A DNA stretch of 7,807 nucleotides from Treponema sp. GTDB lineage: Bacteria > Spirochaetota > Spirochaetia > Treponematales > Treponemataceae. The notes beneath the pieces are model-generated. The model saw only the letters and a program-made list of their open reading frames with translations, did not search any database and had not been told where the DNA came from. A program made the position numbers and the translations under genes. The stretch is from positions 1 through 7,807 of the forward strand of contig JAGARY010000386.1 in the NCBI GenBank assembly GCA_017622055.1, written 5' to 3'. Positions 1 to 5,607 of this stretch are shown piece by piece. Position 1 is the first letter of the stretch, and each line of letters opens with the position of its first letter.

Positions 1-141
1 AGAAGTTGGTGCCAACGAAACAATTCTATTATAAACTTTTTTTTGCCCCGAACTGTCACCGTTTTTTACATCACTTTTTTTACAGCCCGAAAAAATCAAA
101 ATACTAAACAACAAACAAACTTTTACAATATTTTTAATCAT
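1..141 (-). CDS. 5' fragment of a lipoprotein resembling periplasmic iron/cobalamin substrate-binding proteins (BtuF/FepB-like)
   Basis: This open reading frame starts at the ATG at 141 and runs off the left edge, giving 47 codons. It begins with a lipoprotein signal: basic MIKNIVK, hydrophobic VCLLFSILIF, then lipobox FSGC with the acylated Cys at residue 20. A short polar linker follows, and then RIVSLAPTS at residues 39-47. That motif opens the mature domain of ABC-transporter binding proteins for siderophores, haem and vitamin B12 (typically RIVSLAPSxTE), so the likely role is capturing a metal complex or cobalamin at the membrane surface for an ABC importer. An in-frame TGA lies four codons before the ATG, which limits the start. 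No clear Shine-Dalgarno sequence is visible. The 228-base structured stretch upstream could be a leader. The substrate cannot be decided from 47 residues. Confidence 0.62.
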   Translation of the reverse strand, partial: MIKNIVKVCLLFSILIFSGCKKSDVKNGDSSGQKKVYNRIVSLAPTS

Positions 142-167
142 ATTTTTAGAATATCAGCTTTAAGCAC

Positions 168-225
168 AAAAAAAAAGACCGCATCCACAAATTCATCCGA
201 ACTTATGAACACAGTCTTTCTTTTT
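168..225 (-). terminator. Hairpin followed by T9 on the minus strand, ahead of the binding-protein gene
   Basis: On the minus strand AAAGAC (219-214) pairs with GTCTTT (179-174), and the outer A/T tracts extend the stem after one mismatch. Nested inside is TTCAT/ATGAA (209-205 with 196-192). The 3' arm runs into nine T residues (176-168), as in an intrinsic terminator. It lies about 27 bases before the ATG at 141, so it either ends the upstream operon (LysM gene) or attenuates the binding-protein gene. The region between the two arms is long (34 bases), which lowers confidence. The plus strand also has a T-run after its 3' arm, so it could act in both directions. Confidence 0.45.
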
Positions 226-237
226 TATAAGGGCGAC

Positions 238-275
238 TTTTTGATTGTTCCTCGCAAGCTCGTCACAATCAAAAA
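238..275. repeat. Perfect 11-bp inverted repeat, REP-like palindrome
   Basis: TTTTTGATTGT (238-248) is the exact reverse complement of ACAATCAAAAA (265-275), with a 16-base loop containing CTCGCAAGCTCG. Each arm is T-rich on its 5' side and A-rich on its 3' side on both strands, so it does not look like an intrinsic terminator. On the minus strand the order GATTGT, CGAGGA, ACAAT resembles the palindrome at 7568-7609, suggesting two diverged members of one intergenic repeat family. Confidence 0.5.
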
Positions 276-369
276 ACAGGTCTTTCGCACTTCGCCTATT
301 CGGCTCATTCCTCCACTTCGTTTCGGAACTGCCTGCGGCAGGTGCTACACCCCTTGTCGCATTCCAAAA
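276..369. other. GC-rich gene-free segment downstream of the LysM gene
   Basis: This stretch is visibly richer in G and C than the rest of the window. It contains a short tight hairpin, CTGCC-TGC-GGCAG (329-341), and the direct repeat CACTTCG (288-294 and 314-320 on the plus strand). I see no convincing reading frame with a start signal. GGTCTTT at 279-285 is complementary to AAAGACC at 174-180 and could compete with the local hairpin there. It may be the 3' untranslated region of the LysM operon, a leader of the binding-protein gene, or an intergenic repeat. No known riboswitch consensus was recognised. Confidence 0.3.
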
Positions 370-1059
370 TTATTCGCCGTAAGCGTTATATTCTTTTTTA
401 GAATCGTAAGTTCCTTTACGATATTCACCAGTAATACTTGGAATTTTCATTTTCATACCAGGGTGAATAAGGTTTGGATCTTCTGGTTTTGGCATTTTGT
501 CTTTGTTTGCTTGGTACAAGTTTTCCCAAAGCAATGGATTGTTATAAACATAATGACGTCCAGAAATATTCCAGTAACAGTCTTTTGTTTCTGCCCAAGG
601 GCGAACAATATAGAATTCTGGAAGTGGAGTTGTTTCAACAATTCCGTCCAAAGCTGCCAAAGCTTGCTTTGCAAAATCAGAGGCTTTTGGATAATCTTCT
701 TCTCCAAAAGAAGCATCTGCATTTTCAATATTTTCTTTACCAGCTGAATAAGCCATAGGATAAATATTTGGAGCATCTACTTTTTCTGCCCAAGCAAGTT
801 TATTTTTTGCAAGTTTAATATTATCTTCTGCATCTTTTCTTGCAAGCATCATTTCTGTATATTCTCTAGACAAAATTGCGTTTTCTTCTGCAAGTTTTGA
901 ATATTCAACAGATTCTTCATAATGACCAGCATCCAAAGCCATTTCTGCTTTTTTTGCATATTCGTTAGCAAGTTTTTGGTAAGTATTGTTTGTATAACTT
1001 ACCGCAAAAACTGACATTATTACACTAAATAATAAAACACTAGTAAATAACTTTTTCAT
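370..1059 (-). CDS. Exported helical protein with C-terminal LysM domain
   Basis: The 229-residue product begins with a Sec-type signal peptide, MKKLFTSVLLFSVIMSVFA, with probable cleavage after Ala19 (VFA motif). Residues about 24-140 are helical and Ala/Glu/Lys-rich with TPR-like spacing (YAKKAEMALDAGHYEESVEYS). Residues about 148-207 form a LysM domain (YIVRPWAETKDCYWNISGR to LIHPGMKMKIP) of the variant common in treponemal proteins. LysM domains bind peptidoglycan glycans, so a periplasmic cell-wall-associated role is likely. The start is well supported: GGAGG (minus strand of 1067-1071) lies seven bases before the ATG, inside the end of the upstream gene, and the ATG overlaps that gene's TAA (TAATG). 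Translation is therefore probably coupled to the lipoprotein. The precise function is unknown. Confidence 0.85.
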   Translation of the reverse strand: MKKLFTSVLLFSVIMSVFAVSYTNNTYQKLANEYAKKAEMALDAGHYEESVEYSKLAEENAILSREYTEMMLARKDAEDNIKLAKNKLAWAEKVDAPNIYPMAYSAGKENIENADASFGEEDYPKASDFAKQALAALDGIVETTPLPEFYIVRPWAETKDCYWNISGRHYVYNNPLLWENLYQANKDKMPKPEDPNLIHPGMKMKIPSITGEYRKGTYDSKKEYNAYGE

Positions 1060-2153
1060 TATTCTGCCTCCGAAAGTTCATCTTCTATGATTTCATCTTC
1101 AATAGGTTCAAGATTTTCTGTTGATTCAGATTCTACAACTTCTTGATTTTCTTCTGTTATTTCTTCAGAAACTTCATATCCTTCAAGTTCTTCATCTGCT
1201 AAAGTTTCTTCAAATTCAACAACTTCAACTTCTTCATATTTTGTTTCTTCAAGAAGAACTGCATCAGCTTCTTCAATTCCTTCTACAGGTTCGCTAATTG
1301 GAGCTTGAACGTCTGCATCTGAAGCAAAGTTTTTACTTTCTTCAACGCGTTTTTTTGCTTCTTCCATAATTCTAAGAGCTTCTGCACGTTTTTCAGATAC
1401 TTCTACAAAAAGTTTTTCAAATTCGTCTTTTGCAACACCATAGTGATTATAAGCACTTTCTGGGTTTTGCATTGAATATGCTGAATCACCAGCAGCAAAT
1501 TCATCAGCAGCAACTTTATAACGTTCTTTTTGAGAAACACTTGCTTTTACACTATCAGCATCTTTTTTTGCATCTAATGCAAATTCGCGTTCCTTTTGAG
1601 CAATCAACTTATATGCAATCATGTAAACTTTGTTAAACTTTACATAAACATTATGGGCTGTTTCTACAACACTTGCATCAAATTGATCTGCTTCAAATGC
1701 TTTTTCCACAGAAGTCAACAATTCAACACCTTCGTTATAAGTGCTTTGAGCATAAGTCATAAGTTCTTCTGCATCAATTTTTTCTTTTACAGATTTTGCT
1801 TTTGCATAATCAGCCAATACAAAATAACGAGTTTCTAAATCTGAACATTCAGCACTAAGATCTTTTCCTTCTGAATTATCTTTTAATGCTTGATATAATT
1901 CTTCTAGTTTTGCAAATAATTCAGGAGCATAGTTATCTGCACCAGCTTCAATTGCTAATGCTCTAGCGTCATCAACTTTTTTGATAGAACTCTCGTTATC
2001 AACTACTTCTGGTTCCTTTTCTTCAACAACAACTTCTTCAGTTACAACAGGAGCCTCTGGTTCAGTTGTTGCTTCAGGTTCAGGCTTTGATCCACAAGAA
2101 ATAAACAACAATCCAACTGAAAATAAAACTGCCAATAAGGTAACTTTTTTCAT
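1059..2153 (-). CDS. Acidic helical lipoprotein
   Basis: The 364-residue product has a lipoprotein signal: MKK, a hydrophobic stretch, and LFISC with the acylated Cys at residue 20. A Pro/Glu/Val-rich linker (about 24-57) would hold the body off the membrane. Residues about 60-275 are helical with Ala-rich repeats (DARALAIEAGADNYAPELF; later KVAADEFAAGDSAYSM), resembling TPR-like or DUF4398-like envelope proteins. Residues about 285-364 are very rich in Glu, with hardly any Lys, and look disordered. The start is supported by GAGG (minus strand of 2159-2162), five bases before the ATG. It is the first gene of a two-gene unit, its TAA sharing one base with the ATG of the LysM protein gene. The two products may work together, the lipoprotein at a membrane and the LysM protein on peptidoglycan. 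I do not recognise a named gene. Confidence 0.82.
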   Translation of the reverse strand: MKKVTLLAVLFSVGLLFISCGSKPEPEATTEPEAPVVTEEVVVEEKEPEVVDNESSIKKVDDARALAIEAGADNYAPELFAKLEELYQALKDNSEGKDLSAECSDLETRYFVLADYAKAKSVKEKIDAEELMTYAQSTYNEGVELLTSVEKAFEADQFDASVVETAHNVYVKFNKVYMIAYKLIAQKEREFALDAKKDADSVKASVSQKERYKVAADEFAAGDSAYSMQNPESAYNHYGVAKDEFEKLFVEVSEKRAEALRIMEEAKKRVEESKNFASDADVQAPISEPVEGIEEADAVLLEETKYEEVEVVEFEETLADEELEGYEVSEEITEENQEVVESESTENLEPIEDEIIEDELSEAE

Positions 2154-2189
2154 AATAACCTCACTTTAAACTTTACTATTTTCCATTTT

Positions 2190-2219
2190 ACTATAAAAAT
2201 ATTATTAGAACAATTGCAA
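2190..2219 (-). promoter_or_regulatory. Candidate sigma70-type promoter for the lipoprotein/LysM unit
   Basis: On the minus strand a -35-like TTGCAA (2219-2214) is followed 18 bases later by a -10-like TATAGT (2195-2190, five of six consensus positions). Transcription would start near 2182, giving a leader of roughly 28 bases before the ATG at 2153. The region is AT-rich, so chance matches are possible. Confidence 0.4.
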
Positions 2220-2242
2220 AATACTGAATATAGGAGAATTTT

Positions 2243-2473
2243 ATGGCAGATGACTTTACTTTTGAAATCCAAAATCACCTTGGAGCAATTTCAGAAACAA
2301 AAGGTGGATGGAAAACAGAATTAAATATTGTTTCTTGGGGTGGTAGACCTGGAAAATATGATTTAAGAAGTTGGGCTCCAGACAAACAAAAAATGGGAAA
2401 AGGTATTACTTTTACAAAAGAAGAACTGATTGCATTAAGAGATTTACTAAATTCTTTGGACTTGAACAACTAA
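2243..2473 (+). CDS. ydbC: YdbC/PC4-like single-stranded nucleic acid-binding protein
   Basis: The 76-residue product matches the short bacterial YdbC family, relatives of the eukaryotic coactivator PC4 (p15). It starts MADDFTFEIQNHLGAISE and carries the family core KGGWKTELNIVSWGGRPGKYDLRSW, followed by the helical end GKGITFTKEELIALRDLLNSL. Family members fold as a curved beta-sheet plus a helix, dimerise and bind single-stranded DNA or RNA. Trp and Lys/Arg residues in the core (Trp22, Trp32, Arg35, Trp44) are plausible nucleic-acid contacts. The start is well supported: AGGAG at 2232-2236 is six bases before the ATG. The length is full for the family. The TAA stop overlaps the TAG stop of convergent holA (2470-2472), so there is no intergenic space for a terminator between them. 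The cellular role in spirochaetes is unknown. Confidence 0.82.
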   Translation: MADDFTFEIQNHLGAISETKGGWKTELNIVSWGGRPGKYDLRSWAPDKQKMGKGITFTKEELIALRDLLNSLDLNN

Positions 2474-3495
2474 AATTCTTCTTTATCAATACTATTAATT
2501 GAGGCACCTTTTTTCATAATAATTTGATAAACAAGAATATCAAACATCACATTCTCTGCACTTGAACTTCCAGTTCGTAAGTCTGTTAATATAGTAGAAA
2601 TGTTTGCTAAAATTGCAGCGGCTTGTCCCAAAGTCCAAACTTTAGCTGCTCTTGCATATTGTTTTTGAATTGTAGCACCAGATAATCCGTGGATTTTTAA
2701 TTCTGTTTTATCAACATAATCAGATTTTTGATGAAGTTTGTGCCAAATAACTAATTTTCTAAAGCAAGAAGCCAAGCCCGCAGCAAAACTCATTGCAAAA
2801 TTATCATCATTTGCTTTTATGCTTTGTAAAATTTCAATAGAATTTTCGAATCGTTTTTCAACTGGAAGATTTGTATTACACATTTGATTGAACAAAGTAA
2901 ATACAGATTCTTCTCTAGAGTGAGTTAAAATTGAATCGACATCATCTTCTGTAATTTCATGACTTTTTTCAAAACATACAAAAAATCTGGAACATTCACG
3001 TTTTAAAGCTTCTGTATTATTTTCAACTAAATCTAAAACTAACTGAGCAGCATCTTTTGTAATTAAATACCCATTTTTACTAAAATAATTTATTACCCAA
3101 GGAAGTTTTTCATTTTCAAACATTTCCCAAAACTTTTGTCTGTTTTGTTTTGTGTCTGGAACAATTTTTTCTAATTTTGAATCTACAGAAATTTCATCTG
3201 AAACAAGAACTAAAACCGCAGAACCATCCGCTGTTTCTAGCCAGTCAGAAATCATTTGAAGTTCATCTTTCTTTTTTAGAAGTTCCGCATTTTTACAAAC
3301 AACAAAAACTCCATTGGAAAACAAAGTTCCGCTTTGCAAAATTGTCATCACTTGGCTAAAAGGGGTTTCGCACAAGTAAAAAAGATGTTCATCAATATCG
3401 CCAACTTTTTTTACAAGTGCTTTTTTAACAGAGTCTACTGCATCATTTCTTTTTCCGAATTCTGGACCAGTAAATAAATAGATTGGAGCTTCCAT
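2470..3495 (-). CDS. holA: DNA polymerase III delta subunit (clamp-loader HolA family)
   Basis: The 341-residue product has the length and layout of HolA, the clamp-loader subunit that opens the beta sliding clamp during replication. The N-terminus IYLFTGPEFGKRNDAVDSV matches the family start, where delta has a degenerate nucleotide-binding loop without a working Walker A. Residues about 85-140 include the VLVLVSDE strand and the KLEKIVPDTKQNRQKFW segment. Residues about 145-210 resemble the second domain (YLITKDAAQLVLDLVENNTEALKRE), and about 215-335 the helical collar domain (FNQMCNT... LLASCFRKL-like pattern, YARAAKVWTLGQAAAIL). It lies 13 bases after lexA, so is probably co-transcribed. 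The start has only a weak GGA about eight bases upstream, which suggests translation depends partly on lexA. Delta sequences diverge strongly, so the assignment rests on overall pattern. Confidence 0.8.
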   Translation of the reverse strand: MEAPIYLFTGPEFGKRNDAVDSVKKALVKKVGDIDEHLFYLCETPFSQVMTILQSGTLFSNGVFVVCKNAELLKKKDELQMISDWLETADGSAVLVLVSDEISVDSKLEKIVPDTKQNRQKFWEMFENEKLPWVINYFSKNGYLITKDAAQLVLDLVENNTEALKRECSRFFVCFEKSHEITEDDVDSILTHSREESVFTLFNQMCNTNLPVEKRFENSIEILQSIKANDDNFAMSFAAGLASCFRKLVIWHKLHQKSDYVDKTELKIHGLSGATIQKQYARAAKVWTLGQAAAILANISTILTDLRTGSSSAENVMFDILVYQIIMKKGASINSIDKEEF

Positions 3496-3508
3496 AAAAA
3501 TCCAAAAC

Positions 3509-4120
3509 TTAGTATGTTCTTACAATGCTAGAAAGAATTCCTACAATTCTAACATCCTGACAATAAATAGCTTGAAAATCTGGATTTTCAGGTTGCAATT
3601 TTACACGATTTGCTTCTTTGTAATAACGTTTTAAAGTTATTGCATCATCAATTACAGCAACAATGATTTGACCATCTACTGCTGTGCTTGCTTGTTCAAT
3701 TACTGCCAAATCTCCATCAAGAATTCCCGCATTTTGCATACTTAATCCACGAACTCTTAATGCAAAATAACTTTTTCCTGGACGAACAAATGGTTCTGTT
3801 AATGTTACGTATCCGTCAAGGTTTTCTTCACTTAGCAAAGGTTTTCCAGCAGCAACAGTTCCCAACAAAGGAATTTTTCCAACAAAAAGTTTGTTTTCTT
3901 TTTCTCTGCAATCTGAAATAACCCTAATTGAACGAGCTCTTTTTTCACATTGTGATAAATATCCTTTTTTTTGGAGGGCTGCAATTCTATCTTGTACAGC
4001 ACGTAAGGAAATATTAAATTTTTCACTCATTTCCCTTACAGTTGGTGGAAAATCATTTTCTTCTGTAAATTGAGAAATATAATTCAATGTTTCTTTTTGA
4101 CATTCTGTTAAAGTTTTCAT
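3509..4120 (-). CDS. lexA: LexA repressor (SOS regulator, self-cleaving S24 family)
   Basis: The 203-residue product is a full-length LexA. Residues 1-65 form the winged-helix DNA-binding domain (PPTVREMSEKFNISLRAVQDRI, then LQKKGYL). The self-cleavage site is Ala91-Gly92 in TVAAGKP. Catalytic Ser127 lies in VRGLSMQNAGILDGD and catalytic Lys164 in ITLKRYY. Their 37-residue spacing equals that of Ser119 and Lys156 in E. coli LexA. All residues needed for RecA-stimulated autoproteolysis are therefore present. The start is supported by GGAGG (minus strand of 4128-4132), seven bases before the ATG. The gene lies between ptsH and holA in the same direction, with 43- and 13-base gaps. A possible own promoter overlaps the end of ptsH, with a candidate operator downstream, which would allow autoregulation. 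Which sites it binds cannot be settled here. Confidence 0.93.
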   Translation of the reverse strand: MKTLTECQKETLNYISQFTEENDFPPTVREMSEKFNISLRAVQDRIAALQKKGYLSQCEKRARSIRVISDCREKENKLFVGKIPLLGTVAAGKPLLSEENLDGYVTLTEPFVRPGKSYFALRVRGLSMQNAGILDGDLAVIEQASTAVDGQIIVAVIDDAITLKRYYKEANRVKLQPENPDFQAIYCQDVRIVGILSSIVRTY

Positions 4121-4140
4121 TTAGCAACCTCCATAAAAAA

Positions 4141-4153
4141 GTATTTACAAAAT
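4141..4153. promoter_or_regulatory. 13-base motif GTATTTACAAAAT, copy 1 (candidate operator before lexA)
   Basis: GTATTTACAAAAT lies in the 43-base gap between ptsH and lexA, just after the predicted transcription start of the internal promoter. The same 13 bases occur at 5565-5577 between hprK and the acyl-CoA synthetase gene. A weak dyad (ATTT-ACA-AAAT) is visible, and in this copy it extends to ATTTA-CAAAA-TAAAT (4143-4157). It could be a LexA or other repressor site, but the DNA is AT-rich. Confidence 0.3.
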
Positions 4154-4160
4154 AAATTTA

Positions 4161-4189
4161 ATTTTATTCTTCTTCAAACTTACTTTCAA
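4161..4189 (-). promoter_or_regulatory. Candidate internal promoter for lexA-holA
   Basis: On the minus strand TTGAAA (4189-4184, five of six consensus) and TAAAAT (4166-4161, five of six) are separated by exactly 17 bases. The -10 box includes the ptsH stop codon. Transcription would start near 4154, about 34 bases before the lexA ATG. This would let lexA and holA be expressed independently of hprK-ptsH. It is a sequence match only. Confidence 0.42.
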
Positions 4190-4430
4190 ACAACGCTTCA
4201 ATTGCACTTGCAGCTTCAGATTCATCACTTCCTTCAACAATCATTTTCAAAGTTGTGTTGTATCCAGCGGCCATTGTAATAACACCCATAATAGATTTTG
4301 CATTTACAAGAGCATCATCACGCCCAATTGAAATTTCACTTTCAAATTTGTTTGCAGTCTGTGCAATAATTGCTGCCGGTCTTGCGTGAATTCCAGCACG
4401 ATTTTTTACAGTAAGCATTTTTTCAATCAT
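4164..4430 (-). CDS. ptsH: Phosphocarrier protein HPr
   Basis: The 88-residue product is a typical HPr. The active-site segment NRAGIHARPAA places the phospho-accepting His at residue 15 with Arg17 beside it, and NAKSIMGV puts the regulatory Ser at residue 46, the canonical numbering. His15 takes phosphate from enzyme I, and Ser46 is the target of HPr kinase/phosphorylase, whose gene lies immediately upstream with a 32-base gap. Both regulatory residues are intact, so the HprK-HPr switch should work. Several spirochaetes keep HPr and HprK while lacking sugar-specific PTS permeases, so a regulatory rather than a sugar-transport role is likely. The start at 4430 is preceded by AAGGA at a suitable distance. 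A second Met at codon 5 has no such signal. The end is acidic (SKFEEE). Confidence 0.95.
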   Translation of the reverse strand: MIEKMLTVKNRAGIHARPAAIIAQTANKFESEISIGRDDALVNAKSIMGVITMAAGYNTTLKMIVEGSDESEAASAIEALFESKFEEE

Positions 4431-4462
4431 CTTCTTTTTCCTTTAACTTTCACATTAAAACA

Positions 4463-5452
4463 TTAATATGAATCGTTATTTTCATAATAAGTAGCTTGTG
4501 CTTCACCAGTTTCAATCCATTTAAGAACGTTCTGATTAAAATCACGAGCTGAATTATATCCCATTTTCTTGAGACGTTCATTCATAGAAGCCGCCTCAAT
4601 AATAATTGGCAAGTTACGTCCTGGTTTTACAGGAATTGTAATGACAGGAACTTTTACTCCAAGAAGTTCTTTGTATTCTTGATCTGTTCCAAGTCTGTCA
4701 TAAGCTTTGTTTGAATCCCAATTGTCAAGATGAACAATCAACTGAACTTCTTTTTGATCACGAACTGCAGCAACACCATAAAGTTGCGAAATATTAATAA
4801 TACCAAGTCCTCTAATTTCCATGTGGTGGCTAATCAGTGTATTTGCCCCACGACCTAAAAGAGTATTACCGTTTACACAACGAATTTCAACAATATCATC
4901 TGCTACAAGACGATGCCCACGTTCAATTAATTCAAGAGCAGTTTCACTTTTTCCAACACCAGAATGCCCCGTAAGCAAAATTCCAATACCGTAAACTTCT
5001 ACCAAAACTCCATGCATTGTTTGGTGAGGAGAAAAGACATTGTGAAGAATACGAGTTAAACGACTTGTAAATTCTGTAGATGATAATTCAGTTTGCAAAA
5101 TAGGACAGCAATTTTGTTCGGCAAGTTGTCTAAATTCTTCTGTTGGTTCAAGATTATATGCAAAAATACAACATGGTAAATTTGGCTTAAAAAAATCTTT
5201 TAATGAGTTAGATTTTTTTTCTTCATGCAAACGCTGTAAATACGCCGCTTCACCACGCCCAAATAATTGAACTCTTCTTTCAGCAAAGTTTTCATAAAAA
5301 CCACAAAGTGCTAGACCAGGTCTGTTAATTTCAGGAACTGTAATTGCTCTTGGTAATCCACGTCTACCACCAATGCATTTTAAAAACAATGCATCATGAC
5401 CAGATAATTCAAGGTCGAGCAAATCTAGAACTGTGAAGTTTTTTTCTGCCAT
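4463..5452 (-). CDS. hprK: HPr kinase/phosphorylase
   Basis: Starting at the ATG at 5452 the product is 329 residues, beginning MAEKNFTVLDLLDLEL. This matches my recollection of treponemal HprK and is the usual family length. It phosphorylates HPr on Ser46 and removes the phosphate. In this numbering the N-terminal domain spans about 1-135. The catalytic His147 lies in MHGVLVEVYGIG, the P-loop GHSGVGKSE at 162-170, the VADD pair at 185-186, the family signature MEIRGLGIINISQLYG at about 211-226, and the PVKPGRN segment at 274-280. The second P-loop residue is His instead of the frequent Asp, a variable position. The frame stays open to a TTG at 5503 and has ATGs at 5491 and 5470. No candidate has a good Shine-Dalgarno sequence, so the start rests on homology. 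It is the first gene of the hprK-ptsH-lexA-holA run. Confidence 0.93.
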   Translation of the reverse strand: MAEKNFTVLDLLDLELSGHDALFLKCIGGRRGLPRAITVPEINRPGLALCGFYENFAERRVQLFGRGEAAYLQRLHEEKKSNSLKDFFKPNLPCCIFAYNLEPTEEFRQLAEQNCCPILQTELSSTEFTSRLTRILHNVFSPHQTMHGVLVEVYGIGILLTGHSGVGKSETALELIERGHRLVADDIVEIRCVNGNTLLGRGANTLISHHMEIRGLGIINISQLYGVAAVRDQKEVQLIVHLDNWDSNKAYDRLGTDQEYKELLGVKVPVITIPVKPGRNLPIIIEAASMNERLKKMGYNSARDFNQNVLKWIETGEAQATYYENNDSY

Positions 5453-5515
5453 ACCGTCTACTATACACATTAACCGACAAATTATCAACATACATTCGAA
5501 CAATAGATAGAAGAT

Positions 5516-5521
5516 TTTATA
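5516..5521 (-). promoter_or_regulatory. Possible -10 box for hprK
   Basis: On the minus strand TATAAA (5521-5516) matches five of six positions of a -10 box. No good -35 box lies at the proper distance. A transcript starting about seven bases downstream would begin near 5509, leaving a leader of about 55 bases before the ATG at 5452. It would leave almost none before the TTG at 5503, which mildly favours the later start. Confidence 0.25.
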
Positions 5522-5529
5522 TTTTTTAC

Positions 5530-5558
5530 TTGCAGTGAGTTTGATTTAAATATATACT
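5530..5558 (+). promoter_or_regulatory. Candidate promoter for the acyl-CoA synthetase gene
   Basis: TTGCAG (5530-5535) and TATACT (5553-5558, five of six consensus positions) are separated by 17 bases. The predicted start near 5565 would give a leader of about 43 bases ending in the AAGGAG ribosome-binding site. The 13-base motif shared with the lexA upstream region begins at this predicted start. Confidence 0.42.
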
Positions 5559-5564
5559 TATTCT

Positions 5565-5577
5565 GTATTTACAAAAT
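5565..5577. promoter_or_regulatory. 13-base motif GTATTTACAAAAT, copy 2
   Basis: This is identical to bases 4141-4153 and in the same strand orientation. It lies in the divergent region between hprK and the acyl-CoA synthetase gene, at the predicted start of the plus-strand promoter. It would be well placed for a repressor acting on that promoter. The family of the binding protein, if any, is unknown. Confidence 0.3.
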
Positions 5578-5607
5578 CTTAAAATTTGTCATTTTAAGGA
5601 GAATTTC

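Noticed and set aside
28..33. Perfect TATAAT on the minus strand followed by near-palindrome GTTGGCACCAAC (16-5), looking like a promoter with operator
   Set aside because: Both lie inside the coding sequence of the binding-protein fragment (codons for YNR and SLAPT) and there is no -35 box at a proper distance.
238..275. The 11-bp palindrome as an intrinsic terminator
   Set aside because: The T-tracts are on the 5' arm and the A-tracts on the 3' arm on both strands, so no U-run follows the hairpin.
142..369. Cobalamin riboswitch upstream of the BtuF-like gene
   Set aside because: The location and size would fit, but the conserved B12 box and the other core segments are not recognisable; only a partial AAAGACCTG similarity was seen.
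43..747. Long plus-strand open reading frame of 234 codons
   Set aside because: It lies antisense to the LysM gene and the binding-protein fragment, has no ribosome-binding site, and its protein is Phe-rich without recognisable domains, as expected of a shadow frame.
2275..2469. Minus-strand frame of 64 codons inside the ydbC region
   Set aside because: It is the antisense shadow of a well-supported YdbC-like gene with a clear ribosome-binding site.
5453..5503. 17-residue N-terminal extension of HprK from a TTG start
   Set aside because: The extension is unlike the family N-terminus, lacks a ribosome-binding site and would leave almost no leader after the possible -10 box.
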